DNA of 64,000 nucleotides from Akkermansia sp. (GCA_017555205.1 JAFZGW010000013.1:124001-188000); one strand, 5' to 3'; numbered from the stretch's first letter, positions 7,605 to 15,537 are shown. Made by a program: numbers and translations. Notes: generated by a model from the letters alone, not told the origin.

Positions 7605-8743
7605 GATGCTATTTGCAGGATGCTGCGGCCATCGGCGGCAGGGTTGAGGTAAAGTAGTTGCTGCATGCGGGGTGCAGGCTGCCCGGCGGCATCGAGGTAG
7701 GGTTTGTGCTGGGCGCCCTCACCGGAGCCGTAGCGGAGACAGCCGGGCAGGCGCGTGAGCCGCACAGCGGTGATGGCGGCGGGGTCTGCACCAAGGGCGG
7801 CCAAGCGGGTGATGTAGTGCTGGCGCTGGACGTCAAATTCCTCCTTGGTGGCGCAGTTGACACGCACGAGGGCGTGGTATGATTTGCCGCCGGATGTGTA
7901 TACGGCCACGATGGGATCCGCGAGCTGGACGAGTATGCGGAGCCAGACGGATGGCGGTGCCTCGTCTGATTCCAGCACTAAGTACGGGAACCGGGTGGCG
8001 CAGGCGGCGTGACGGCGGCCCAGTTTTGCGCCGTATTTGTCGCGGTTGTTGTCGTTTGGTTGCCATTTGCCGGTGATGGGTGCAGCGAGGAACCAGCAGC
8101 CGTTCTGGCCGCCCTTTGGGAATGCTGTGCGAGGGTGGTGCGGCTGGGTGCCGAATGCGGGCGGGTGTTCCTCCAGCCGCACGGTGCTAACACCGGCAGT
8201 ATGCAGCACTTGGCCCTGCGATGCGAACTTGGTAAATACGAGGATTTTTTCGCCGAATTCGTAGATGGAGTCAAGCAGGAGTTTCGGCCATGTGAGGGGG
8301 TCTTTGGGGATGGGCACGGGTGAGTGTTCGCGCAGCCATGTGTCGTCTATGAGCACGGGGCACTGGCCAGCTGCGGCAGCGGCCTCGATTTCATCGTACG
8401 GGTCGGCGGGTGCTTTGCGGATGGCGGGGGCGGCGGCGTAGGCTGCGCGTGCGGCGTTGTGGTGCCGTTGGTTGGCTGCGGCGGTGGGGCATTTGCGGCG
8501 GAGGGCGCTGTACAGCGCTTGCATGGCGGCATCACGTGCGGCGGCGCAGGATTTGTGCACGCAGTTATCGTGGGGGCCTTTTCCCTCCTCAAACCAGATG
8601 CGGAAGTCGCGCGGCCCGTTGCCGGTGCTGTGGCAGTCTATGCCGGGGCATGTGGCTTGGCAGATGCCGTTGCCGATTTCTTCCAAGTCGGGGAAGATTT
8701 CGCGGGCGATGCGGATTTGTTCGTGTACGGGGATATCAAACAT
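7583..8743 (-). CDS. AEP-type phage primase with N-terminal zinc-binding region
   Basis: 386 residues. The N-terminus has clustered Cys/His (CQATCPGIDCH and later CVHKSC), fitting a zinc ribbon. Residues about 250-330 carry an archaeo-eukaryotic primase signature: LVLESDEAP (acidic metal ligands), then SGGKSYHALV (S-x-H type motif), then RLTRLPGCLR. It would prime phage DNA replication together with the downstream helicase, whose start it overlaps. Its own start overlaps the upstream stop by 8 nt. Polymerase activity is inferred. Confidence 0.75.
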   Translation of the reverse strand: MFDIPVHEQIRIAREIFPDLEEIGNGICQATCPGIDCHSTGNGPRDFRIWFEEGKGPHDNCVHKSCAAARDAAMQALYSALRRKCPTAAANQRHHNAARAAYAAAPAIRKAPADPYDEIEAAAAAGQCPVLIDDTWLREHSPVPIPKDPLTWPKLLLDSIYEFGEKILVFTKFASQGQVLHTAGVSTVRLEEHPPAFGTQPHHPRTAFPKGGQNGCWFLAAPITGKWQPNDNNRDKYGAKLGRRHAACATRFPYLVLESDEAPPSVWLRILVQLADPIVAVYTSGGKSYHALVRVNCATKEEFDVQRQHYITRLAALGADPAAITAVRLTRLPGCLRYGSGEGAQHKPYLDAAGQPAPRMQQLLYLNPAADGRSILQIASCQTLKK

Positions 8744-9035
8744 GGCGGGCGGTGGTGATGTTGGTTTCTATTTCGAGTCCGCAGGATTCTATAATTTTGC
8801 GCAGGGTGTCGATACGGGCGGGCAGTGTGCCGTCGTGTTCCACGAATGGCAGGGAGGCCGAGTATGTGAGCGTGAAGTATGCTTGCAGTAATGCGAATGC
8901 GAGTTCAAGGCTGGCCGCGGCGCCCAGTTGGCGCAGGGAGTCATGCGCAGACTGGCAGGCCATGCGGTTTATTTCTTCTTGCCAGTTGTCGGGGGTGAGC
9001 ATGGCGGTAACGGAGGGGAGGTCTGTTTCGGACAT
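8736..9035 (-). CDS. Small early phage protein
   Basis: 99 residues from the ATG at 9035, chosen because it lies 4 nt after the stop of the HTH gene upstream; a longer frame reads into that gene. The sequence is mostly helical (residues about 20-90) with no motif I recognise. Overlap of its stop with the primase start suggests translational coupling and a role in replication. Confidence 0.6.
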   Translation of the reverse strand: MSETDLPSVTAMLTPDNWQEEINRMACQSAHDSLRQLGAAASLELAFALLQAYFTLTYSASLPFVEHDGTLPARIDTLRKIIESCGLEIETNITTARHV

Positions 9036-9039
9036 AGTT

Positions 9040-9678
9040 TTATTTGAGGGTGATTTGTATGGCGTTTTTGCCGGTGGTGGTGAGGGTTTCTTTGGCGCTT
9101 GCCACGGCTGGCAAGCTGGCCAGCTGGCGCACGGTGGCGAAGCGGTGGGCGAAGTATACGGCAGGCTTGAACGGCACGAGGATGGTGCGCGCATCCAGCT
9201 GGGTGATGGTGGCGGCATCCAGTGTGCCGATGGTGGCAAGCTGGGCGTATACGTTGGCCGTGGCCTGCTTGCGGGAGATGGTACCGGCTACGGCGGGGCG
9301 TATGTGTTCCAGTACGGCATCGCGGGTATAAAATAGTGTGCGGCGGGAGCAACCGAGCGCGGCGGCCAGTTCGGTGATGGATGCCTCTGCTGCTGGGTGC
9401 AGGCGGAGGAGATGTGCCAGCACGGTGGCGTGCTGGTGTAGGTGGGCAAGGTCTGCCGGTGCACCGGTGCCGAGCAGTGCCAGCCGGATGCTGTGCAGGA
9501 TGTCCGCCACCCATGTGTCGAACCATGCTTGTACGGTTTCGAGTTGTTCCTCGTTCAGCAGTTCGGCGGGGAACGATGCGGGGAGCCGGAACGCGTCCGG
9601 GGCGCTGGTGGCATCGGGGATGGCGTCCTCGAGCAGCGGCAGGCAGAAATAAGGGGATACGGATTTTGGGGCTGACAT
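9040..9678 (-). CDS. Helix-turn-helix early phage protein
   Basis: 212 residues. ITELAAALGCSRRTLFYTRDAV at about residues 108-129 is a clear helix-turn-helix. The C-terminal part has weakly alternating strands (DARTILVPFKPAVYFAH). It lies between the MerR-like gene and the replication genes in the leftward operon, so an origin-binding or regulatory role is plausible. A heptamer repeat cluster lies 16-43 nt upstream of its start, a candidate binding site, though that link is inference. Confidence 0.7.
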   Translation of the reverse strand: MSAPKSVSPYFCLPLLEDAIPDATSAPDAFRLPASFPAELLNEEQLETVQAWFDTWVADILHSIRLALLGTGAPADLAHLHQHATVLAHLLRLHPAAEASITELAAALGCSRRTLFYTRDAVLEHIRPAVAGTISRKQATANVYAQLATIGTLDAATITQLDARTILVPFKPAVYFAHRFATVRQLASLPAVASAKETLTTTGKNAIQITLK

Positions 9679-9693
9679 GGCGCAGGGAAGTAC

Positions 9694-9721
9694 GAATTAC
9701 GAGTTACGAATTACGAAGTAG
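9694..9721. repeat. Tandem heptamer repeat GAATTAC/GAGTTAC
   Basis: Units at 9694 (GAATTAC), 9701 (GAGTTAC), 9708 (GAATTAC) and a degenerate unit at 9715. It is intergenic and directly upstream of the HTH gene at 9678. It shares the GAGTTAC unit with the cluster at 4472-4512. Confidence 0.8.
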
Positions 9722-9724
9722 TTT

Positions 9725-10003
9725 TTAATCAGTGGGACGCAGGAGGGCAAGGGTGGCGGCTACGTCTATCATGCGGCAGCCGGTGGCGCCGCGTTTGGTG
9801 GCAATGAGGCCGTACTGTTTCCAGCGTTCCAGTGTGCGGAGGCTGGGCGGTGTGGGCCAGAGCCCGGCGGCCTGAATCCACGGGGCGAGTAGGCGCAGGC
9901 TGGCCACGTATGGCGGGCAGCCTTGCGGGAGGGGCGGACGCGGGGCGGGTTTCGGCGCGGGGTAGCGCACGCCGGGGATGTGTGCAAATGGTTGGGAGTT
10001 CAT
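9725..10003 (-). CDS. MerR/excisionase-like small DNA-binding protein
   Basis: 92 residues. A proline-rich N-terminus (PAPKPAPRPPLP) is followed by a winged-helix type segment: PSLRTLERWKQYGLIATKR then MIDVAATLALL, the arrangement in MerR and excisionase families (turn, recognition helix, wing). It could be the excisionase or an early regulator. It is the third gene of the leftward operon, 8 nt after the preceding stop. Confidence 0.65.
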   Translation of the reverse strand: MNSQPFAHIPGVRYPAPKPAPRPPLPQGCPPYVASLRLLAPWIQAAGLWPTPPSLRTLERWKQYGLIATKRGATGCRMIDVAATLALLRPTD

Positions 10004-10011
10004 GTCGGGAG

Positions 10012-10359
10012 TTAAGCAAGGGAATCGAACATGCCGGAGCTGCCAGCGGGCTCGGGCTGGTGCACGGGGGCACCGGGGAGGGCGGCGGCGGCGGTGCGGA
10101 GTACGTGCAGAGCGGTGCGGAGTTGGGCGGAGTCCTGGGCAGTGGCGAGTTTGTGGCGGAGGGTGGCGATGAGTTGTTGCTCGCCGGCGATGGCATCGCA
10201 GTTTTCTACGCTGGCGGGGCGCGTGCGCATGGCTGCAAGGCGGCGCTCTGCGGTGCGCAGGGCGATGCGGGTGGCGGAACCTGCCACGGTGGGGGTGAGT
10301 AGATCCTTGAGGGTTTCAAGGGCGGATATGGCGGCTTGGTATGGTGTTTCGTTTTTCAT
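10012..10359 (-). CDS. Early phage protein with GSSGMFD tail (copy 1)
   Basis: 115 residues. Residues 1-90 are largely helical with Ala/Arg/Leu heptads. The C-terminus reads PVHQPEPAGSSGMFDSLA. The same tail occurs on the preceding gene's product, with matching DNA (about 10016-10070 versus 10378-10437). The rest of the proteins is unrelated, so the tail behaves like a portable peptide. No family recognised. Confidence 0.65.
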   Translation of the reverse strand: MKNETPYQAAISALETLKDLLTPTVAGSATRIALRTAERRLAAMRTRPASVENCDAIAGEQQLIATLRHKLATAQDSAQLRTALHVLRTAAAALPGAPVHQPEPAGSSGMFDSLA

Positions 10360-10373
10360 GGCGGCGGGAGGGG

Positions 10374-10631
10374 TTAATCAAGGAGGTTATCGAACATGCC
10401 GGAGCTGCCAGCGGCAGCGGGCTGGTGCACGGGTGCGGGTTCCGGTGCCGGTGCGGGGGTGGCTGCCGGTGCGGGTGCCTGCACCGGTGTGGTGGCGCGG
10501 CGGGATTTGCGGAGGGTGGCAAGGCGGCCCATGGGCTGCAGCAGGCCATCGGACAGGGAGAGCCCCAGCGCGGCTGCTCCTGCCGCGGCGAGGCCTATCA
10601 GTTGCGGGGTGGTTTTCAGATTGGTGGTCAT
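10374..10631 (-). CDS. First early phage protein with GSSGMFD tail (copy 2)
   Basis: 85 residues from the ATG at 10631; a GTG six nt upstream lies inside an operator and is less likely. A hydrophobic segment (QLIGLAAAGAAALGLSL) near residues 9-25 may be a membrane helix. An Ala/Pro linker (about residues 50-65) and the tail PVHQPAAAGSSGMFDNLLD follow. It is the first gene of the leftward operon and is read from the operator-controlled promoter at 10660-10688. Role unknown. Confidence 0.65.
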   Translation of the reverse strand: MTTNLKTTPQLIGLAAAGAAALGLSLSDGLLQPMGRLATLRKSRRATTPVQAPAPAATPAPAPEPAPVHQPAAAGSSGMFDNLLD

Positions 10632-10634
10632 GTT

Positions 10635-10763
10635 CACAAATTTTGTGTTTCTGAGGTGAAATTAATCACAATTTTTGTGACTTGTCAACACAAATTTTGT
10701 GATTTACTGAAAGAGAAATACACAAATTTTGTGATTTGGCTTTACAGATACACAAAATTTGTG
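10635..10763. promoter_or_regulatory. Five-site operator array of the prophage switch
   Basis: Palindromes of the form CACAAATTTTGTG lie at 10635-10647, 10667-10679 (CACAATTTTTGTG), 10689-10701, 10721-10733 and 10751-10763. Start-to-start spacings are 32, 22, 32 and 30. Three are the same 13-mer, one is its exact reverse complement and one is slightly degenerate. They overlap both divergent promoters and are the likely binding sites of the adjacent HTH repressor. Confidence 0.9.
10660..10688 (-). promoter_or_regulatory. Leftward early promoter
   Basis: Read on the minus strand, TTGACA is at 10688-10683, followed by a 17-nt spacer and TTAATT at 10665-10660. Operators at 10667 and 10689 overlap the spacer and abut the -35, so repressor binding would block it. 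Confidence 0.65.
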
Positions 10764-10769
10764 TACAAT
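10741..10769 (+). promoter_or_regulatory. Repressor promoter, probably leaderless
   Basis: TTTACA at 10741-10746, a 17-nt spacer and TACAAT at 10764-10769. The ATG at 10776 is only 6 nt after the -10, so the mRNA would begin at or next to the start codon. The operator at 10751-10763 fills the spacer, giving autorepression. Confidence 0.75.
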
Positions 10770-10775
10770 AGCGCC

Positions 10776-11186
10776 ATGGAACTCGAAGAACTAAAGCAAG
10801 CAGTAACCCAGAAATTTGGGTCTATCAAAGCCTGTGCAGAAGAGTTGGGCGTATCGTACAACACGCTGCAAACGACGTTGACAGGCAAGAATCCCATGAC
10901 GAAAGCCCTCAAGAATCACCTGATGCTCGCGCTCGGTGCACGCGAGGCGGTTTTGGTGTACCGCGTGGATGTGCCTACGCACAAGGTGGAGGAGCTGACC
11001 GCGGGGCGCGGCTGTGTGACTGAGGCTGACCATCGCGAGGCGCTGCAGGCCATCATCGAGCACAATCTGCAGGAGCTGGCCAAGCTGGGCGCGGAGCTGG
11101 AGTGGACGCCGGAGCAGCGCGAGGCGCTGGGCATCTCCACGCCTCTGCCGGGTGGTGGCTATGAGGTGCGGGAGCCCTTTGCGTGA
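10776..11186 (+). CDS. Prophage repressor-type HTH protein
   Basis: 136 residues from the ATG at 10776. The N-terminal 50 residues contain a helix-turn-helix (SIKACAEELGVSYNTLQTTL), and the C-terminal half is helical and acidic, probably for oligomerisation. It is read divergently from the early operon across five palindromic operators, the standard position of a lysogeny repressor. There is no LexA-type cleavage domain, so induction, if any, is by another route. A perfect stem terminator follows. Confidence 0.8.
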   Translation: MELEELKQAVTQKFGSIKACAEELGVSYNTLQTTLTGKNPMTKALKNHLMLALGAREAVLVYRVDVPTHKVEELTAGRGCVTEADHREALQAIIEHNLQELAKLGAELEWTPEQREALGISTPLPGGGYEVREPFA

Positions 11187-11209
11187 GATAGTTTTCTTTG
11201 AGTGCAGTC

Positions 11210-11244
11210 AGCGGCAGGGTGATGCGCACGCCCTGCCGCTTTTT
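11210..11244 (+). terminator. Terminator of the repressor gene
   Basis: AGCGGCAGGG (11210-11219) pairs perfectly with CCCTGCCGCT (11231-11240) around an 11-nt loop and is followed by TTTT. Confidence 0.88.
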
Positions 11245-11285
11245 CGCTTGCGTTGTTTTGCGTTTTGTGTTAGCCTGAGAGAGTT

Positions 11286-11741
11286 ATGAACAATATGCCG
11301 AAATGGTTGCAGAATTTCTTTTTTGTGCTGGGTGTCGCGTTTTGGATATTCGTGGCGCTCAAAGGGTGCGCGTGGCTTGCTGAGGATGAGCCCGCGCCGC
11401 CGAAAATGGCCCCGGTGGAGCTGTGCGAAGGGTTGAAGCGCGGGGATATCGTTGAGCTGCGCTATACGACGCACTTGCATGCAACTGAGGCCAACGCTAT
11501 GATGGATGTGACGGTAATGCGCATGGGAACAGATGAAGATCTGCGCATCTGGGTGGCATCGCTGCTGGAGATGGAAAAAGCAGGCACGGCGCTGCATGTT
11601 GAAGAGGGTACACAGTTGGAAGTGCTGCGGGTACACAAGCACGATACAAAGGTGGATTTCGTGCGATATACCGTTGAGGTAGCGGGTAGCCGTGGCACCT
11701 GGTGGATAACCGGCGCGATGCTAAAAAAGCCGGAGAAGTAA
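11286..11741 (+). CDS. Membrane-anchored protein expressed beside the repressor
   Basis: 151 residues. One N-terminal membrane helix (residues about 9-28, FFFVLGVAFWIFVALKGCAWL) is followed by a domain of about 115 residues that looks beta-rich and would lie outside or in the periplasm. No family recognised. It is rightward, after the repressor terminator, and convergent with the integrase. Genes at this place in prophages are often lysogenic conversion or superinfection-exclusion factors; this is inferred from position only. Confidence 0.65.
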   Translation: MNNMPKWLQNFFFVLGVAFWIFVALKGCAWLAEDEPAPPKMAPVELCEGLKRGDIVELRYTTHLHATEANAMMDVTVMRMGTDEDLRIWVASLLEMEKAGTALHVEEGTQLEVLRVHKHDTKVDFVRYTVEVAGSRGTWWITGAMLKKPEK

Positions 11742-11751
11742 CGCATGCGCG

Positions 11752-13083
11752 TTACGGGCAGCCCCTTTCCCCCGGTGGTGTTTCCGGTAGGATTTGCCAC
11801 CATTTATCTGCCATCTCGCGGGTGGTGCCAGCCATATTGACGTACCGAGAATAGAGCAGCTGCGCGGATCGGTGGCCCATGTTGAGCTGTAGCTGGGCGA
11901 TTTCGCCGATGCGCGCCTTGAGGTAATAGGTTGCGTATGAATGGCGCAGGCAGTCATTCTGCCATTTGCCGCCGCCGAAACCAGCGCGTGCGCGGAGGGC
12001 GCTTAGGTTGGGGTTCAGGGAGGGGTCTTGAGTTACGAGGTCGGTAGGTGCTGCGTCTGCCGGGCGGCAGGCACGCAGCCAGGCAGCGAGGGTGGGGTGC
12101 ATTTCGATATGGCGCTGGCCGCCGGTTTTGCTGTTCGGCGCGCGCACCGATATGATAGCATCCTCAAAATCAATATCTTGCCAGCGCAGGCGGGTACATT
12201 CTGTGGGGCGCATGCCCGCGAACGCGCACACGGCTATATATGGCCGGAGGTGCGTCAAATCCGCCTTGGCTGCACGTTTGGCGGCGTGGTTGGTGATGTG
12301 TGCGGCGGCGGCGATTTCGTCGGCGGTGGCCGGGCGGCAAGCGGAGAATAGTTTTTTAAGGTTCGCGGGCGGCAGTGCGGTTATCTCCGCCTCTTTCACG
12401 TGCCGCTGTTCCAGGCAGGTGACAGGGTTTTCCATGCGCACCATCCTGCGTTTGATTGCCCAGTTGAATAGTGCATGGAGCTGCCTACGGCCACCGTTCC
12501 ACGAGGTTGGGGCATCTGGCCATGTGTTGTCTAAAATGGCTTGTATTTTTTCTGGTGTAAGGAGCTCAAGCGGAGTGGATGACAGCCCAGGATTGCGGGA
12601 AAATAAGGTGCTGCAGGTGGTATTGCGTGTGCGGATGGTGGCAGCCGACTGATGCCCTTTAGTAGCCGCCACCTTTGCGAGGATGTCGGCAAGAGTAAGC
12701 GGCGCGGCGGCAGGTGTAGCGGCCACCTCACCCCCGCCCCCCGCACCCCCAGAGGGTATAAACGGTGCACATGCCACGCCTTGCGTGTGAACGGCGGCGA
12801 GCAGTTGCCGCACGGCATCGCACAGGGACAGGCCCGAGCCCTCAAGAAGTTTGCATGCCGCGGCGGCATCGGCGGCAAGGCGAGCCGGGAGCATGGCCAC
12901 GGGCTTTTCGCCGTTCGCTTTCACATGCATGCGGATGGACGCGATATAGCTTGCGGCTGCTGCCCGCGTGGCGAAGCGGTTATATTTGCGCTTGCCGGTT
13001 GGCGAGAGCCGAGCAGGCAAAACAACTAGCCACGGGCTTTTCGCGTGGCCTTTGTAGTTATCCCTCTGGATGCTTAACTGCAT
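11752..13083 (-). CDS. int: Tyrosine recombinase (prophage integrase)
   Basis: 443 residues. An N-terminal arm-binding part is followed by a SAM-like core-binding domain (about residues 145-240). The catalytic domain has Arg in AGMRPTECTRLRW, Lys in NSKTGG, an Arg-His in CLRHSYATY (the preceding His of the usual HxxR is Asp), His in MGHRSAQ and Tyr in SRYVN. It integrates and excises the element. It has its own promoter (13090-13118) with the -10 only 6 nt from the ATG. Confidence 0.93.
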   Translation of the reverse strand: MQLSIQRDNYKGHAKSPWLVVLPARLSPTGKRKYNRFATRAAAASYIASIRMHVKANGEKPVAMLPARLAADAAAACKLLEGSGLSLCDAVRQLLAAVHTQGVACAPFIPSGGAGGGGEVAATPAAAPLTLADILAKVAATKGHQSAATIRTRNTTCSTLFSRNPGLSSTPLELLTPEKIQAILDNTWPDAPTSWNGGRRQLHALFNWAIKRRMVRMENPVTCLEQRHVKEAEITALPPANLKKLFSACRPATADEIAAAAHITNHAAKRAAKADLTHLRPYIAVCAFAGMRPTECTRLRWQDIDFEDAIISVRAPNSKTGGQRHIEMHPTLAAWLRACRPADAAPTDLVTQDPSLNPNLSALRARAGFGGGKWQNDCLRHSYATYYLKARIGEIAQLQLNMGHRSAQLLYSRYVNMAGTTREMADKWWQILPETPPGERGCP

Positions 13084-13089
13084 GCCGCT

Positions 13090-13118
13090 ATTATAACCTC
13101 GGGCAACGGGTTAGGCAA
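13090..13118 (-). promoter_or_regulatory. Integrase promoter, probably leaderless
   Basis: Minus strand TTGCCT at 13118-13113, a 17-nt spacer and TATAAT at 13095-13090. Only 6 nt separate the -10 from the ATG (13083-13081). Confidence 0.75.
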
Positions 13119-13305
13119 CAGTAAGAGGCGGGACGTGGCGGCGCGTGGCGGGAAAAGGCGGCGCGTGGCGGTGTTGTTTTCTTATTTGTTTTTAGTGCGT
13201 TATACACTGAGCTGTAGCATATTGCAAAAAGGCGCGCGCCGTGCAAGTGCAATCTTACGGCATCATTTAAAAAGCGTAGATTGTAAGAACTTAAAAACAT
13301 ACATT

Positions 13306-15537
13306 ATGAAATTACATCTACCACTCACTCTATTAACTGCCGTTCTGGCAGCCTATATCGCCTTACCTGCCCAAGCCGTAGAAGCCCCGGATACTTATAA
13401 TAGGAAGGATATCTGCGACTCGGACATTCTAGCAAACTACACCACCAATACTGAAGCCGATTACTACGCCTTCCTTCTGGGAAAAGATATAGTAGTGCCC
13501 CCGGATATAAAATTGGATGGCGGAAATCTGCTTTTTACAACTAATGAGAATTTCGCCCCCGTTTCTCTGGTGTTTTCTGGCAGTAATTCATCAGCTCTGA
13601 TAAATCAGGATTCACTGGTATTTGATACCTTGTCTCATCTTTCTATCTCAGACTATAGCAACGGAGGAATTAGCACTCACGGTAATCTGGTTATTCAAAA
13701 TGTGAATGACGGTATAGATAATCCGGAAATTCCGGATGTACTCTTCTCTGGTAACACCTCCACCAACGATATAGGAGGCGGTGCAATTTATACCGAAAAC
13801 GCAGCCACTATCAACAGAAATGGATGGGTAATTTTCTCTGGTAACTCAGGTTCCTCTGCTACAAGATATGAATATGGCGGCGGTGCGATTTATGCTGGAG
13901 ATGTAGTAACTATCAGCGAAAATGAGAAGGTGACATTTTTGGAAAACTGCATTACCTCGCGCGGCAATGGAGGCGCGATTTATGCAGAAAATACTGTAAT
14001 CATCAGCAAAAATGCTGAGGTATCCTTCTCTGGAAATTATTTCAATACAACAGGTTTCACCAGTTACGGCGGCGGCGCGATTTGTGCTGGAAACACGGTA
14101 ACTATCAGCGAAAATGGAGATGTAACCTTCGCAGGCAACTATTCAAGTGGGTCAGGAGCTGCAATTTATGCATCTAGAGTAATAAATATCAGCAACAATA
14201 AAGAAGTAGCCTTCACCGATAACTACACCTATGATGGGTGGCACGGCGGCGGTGCGATTGCGGGTAAAGAGATAAACATCCATGAGAATGAGAACGTGAG
14301 CTTTATCGGCAATTCTGCCAGCGTTGGTGGCGCACTTTATACACTAGAGGGTAGTGGAGGCAATGTTAGCATTAGAGGAAATGGAAATGTTATCTTCTCC
14401 GGTAACTCAATTACTCCTAACGGCCGCTCGTACTACAAAGGTGGTGCGATTAGTACAAACGGCAATGTGTCCATTCTGGGGAATGACACTGTATGCTTTG
14501 AGAAGAACCATGAAAATAAATACGGTACATACCGCTTGCGCAGTATTTATAGTAGCGGTAGCGGAGGTATAAATCTTTCTGCTAAAACCGGAGGATACAT
14601 CACTTTTTACGATTCCGTATACACAGGCGGAGATTCATATTTCAACAGTGATTATGTGGATGCCGAAGGCAATACGCAAAGCACCAAGGGTGACATCATC
14701 TTCAGCGGCAAATATGCGGAGCAGCATCTGAACGAAATTCTGGCAGCTAATAATGAAGGGCGCACGGCGACAGCTGAAGAAATTCTGAACTCTCAGACCA
14801 GCACTATTGAAGGAAACGCATATTTGAACGGCGGCAGTCTTCAGATTAAGGACGGGGCTGTATTCAATGTAAATGGTGATACGGTAAACATTGCCGCTGG
14901 AAGCAATGCTACGCTTGCTATCAGCGATGCCGAGCTTGTGGCAGCGAATGCCACGGTAGAGGTAGGAGAAGCCACCACGCTGCAGCTGAGCAATGGCGCC
15001 GCCGTCACAGCAGATGAAATCAACATTGCTGCCGGGGCAACTTTAGCTCTTGTTGATGTCGCAATTACGACATCAACAAGCGATTTGATGGTAGCAGCCT
15101 ATCGTGTATCCAGCCTTAATGTTATCAATGCCGATTTGACCTTCGCTGCCGGTTCTACACTGGTGACGGATGGTACCGGTATCAACATGACAGAAGGCTC
15201 GGTGCTGACCTTCAACGCCACCAGCGAAGGCGAGAAAATCAATCTGGTGTTCACTCTTGGTACTGAATACGGCGAGGAGGGTCTCGTGCAGTTGTTCTCC
15301 AATGTGGACATCGTGAAGTTCCTCATGGATGGTAAAGAAATGGACGCCTCAACAACACTGTTGGCCAGCGACTTCTTCACCGGTGATTGCATCAACGAGA
15401 ACACCACGCTACACTACGACAGCAACACCAATATGGTATACCTGCAAGGCGTCAGCAAAGTAGTCCCCGAACCCACTACGGCGACACTGAGCCTGCTGGC
15501 ACTGGCAGCCCTGGCTATGCGCCGTAGACGCAAATAA
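13306..15537 (+). CDS. Secreted beta-helix surface protein with PEP-CTERM tail
   Basis: 743 residues from the ATG at 13306; the frame is open to 13135, but a signal peptide (MKLHLPLTLLTAVLAAYIALPAQA) begins here. From about residue 150 to 410 it carries at least seven GGA[IL] motifs alternating with nine F-x-x-N motifs (FSGN, FAGN, FTDN), the repeat grammar of chlamydial Pmp passengers, which fold as a right-handed beta helix. Residues about 490-640 resemble adhesin beta-strand repeats. The C-terminus has VPEPTT, a hydrophobic helix and RRRRK, the PEP-CTERM sorting signal. No autotransporter barrel is present. It is a surface adhesin candidate. Confidence 0.85.
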   Translation: MKLHLPLTLLTAVLAAYIALPAQAVEAPDTYNRKDICDSDILANYTTNTEADYYAFLLGKDIVVPPDIKLDGGNLLFTTNENFAPVSLVFSGSNSSALINQDSLVFDTLSHLSISDYSNGGISTHGNLVIQNVNDGIDNPEIPDVLFSGNTSTNDIGGGAIYTENAATINRNGWVIFSGNSGSSATRYEYGGGAIYAGDVVTISENEKVTFLENCITSRGNGGAIYAENTVIISKNAEVSFSGNYFNTTGFTSYGGGAICAGNTVTISENGDVTFAGNYSSGSGAAIYASRVINISNNKEVAFTDNYTYDGWHGGGAIAGKEINIHENENVSFIGNSASVGGALYTLEGSGGNVSIRGNGNVIFSGNSITPNGRSYYKGGAISTNGNVSILGNDTVCFEKNHENKYGTYRLRSIYSSGSGGINLSAKTGGYITFYDSVYTGGDSYFNSDYVDAEGNTQSTKGDIIFSGKYAEQHLNEILAANNEGRTATAEEILNSQTSTIEGNAYLNGGSLQIKDGAVFNVNGDTVNIAAGSNATLAISDAELVAANATVEVGEATTLQLSNGAAVTADEINIAAGATLALVDVAITTSTSDLMVAAYRVSSLNVINADLTFAAGSTLVTDGTGINMTEGSVLTFNATSEGEKINLVFTLGTEYGEEGLVQLFSNVDIVKFLMDGKEMDASTTLLASDFFTGDCINENTTLHYDSNTNMVYLQGVSKVVPEPTTATLSLLALAALAMRRRRK

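Larger units (their letters stand above)
1..13134. mobile_element. Right part of an integrated prophage
   Basis: Layout is that of a temperate phage. Rightward structural-type genes and a methyltransferase lie at the left. A leftward early operon has primase, helicase and HTH proteins. A divergent operator region has a rightward repressor. A tyrosine integrase sits at the right edge. Base composition is clearly more GC-rich than in the flank after 13.3 kb. The left end, terminase, portal and capsid genes are outside the window, so completeness cannot be judged. The right boundary is placed just past the integrase promoter; no tRNA or obvious attachment repeat was seen there. Confidence 0.85.

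Noticed and set aside
13084-13305. tRNA or attachment repeat at the right prophage end
   Set aside because: No cloverleaf or tRNA-like 3' end is visible. The repeated GGCGGCGCGTGGCGG at 13135-13170 is suggestive, but without the left end it cannot be called an attachment site.
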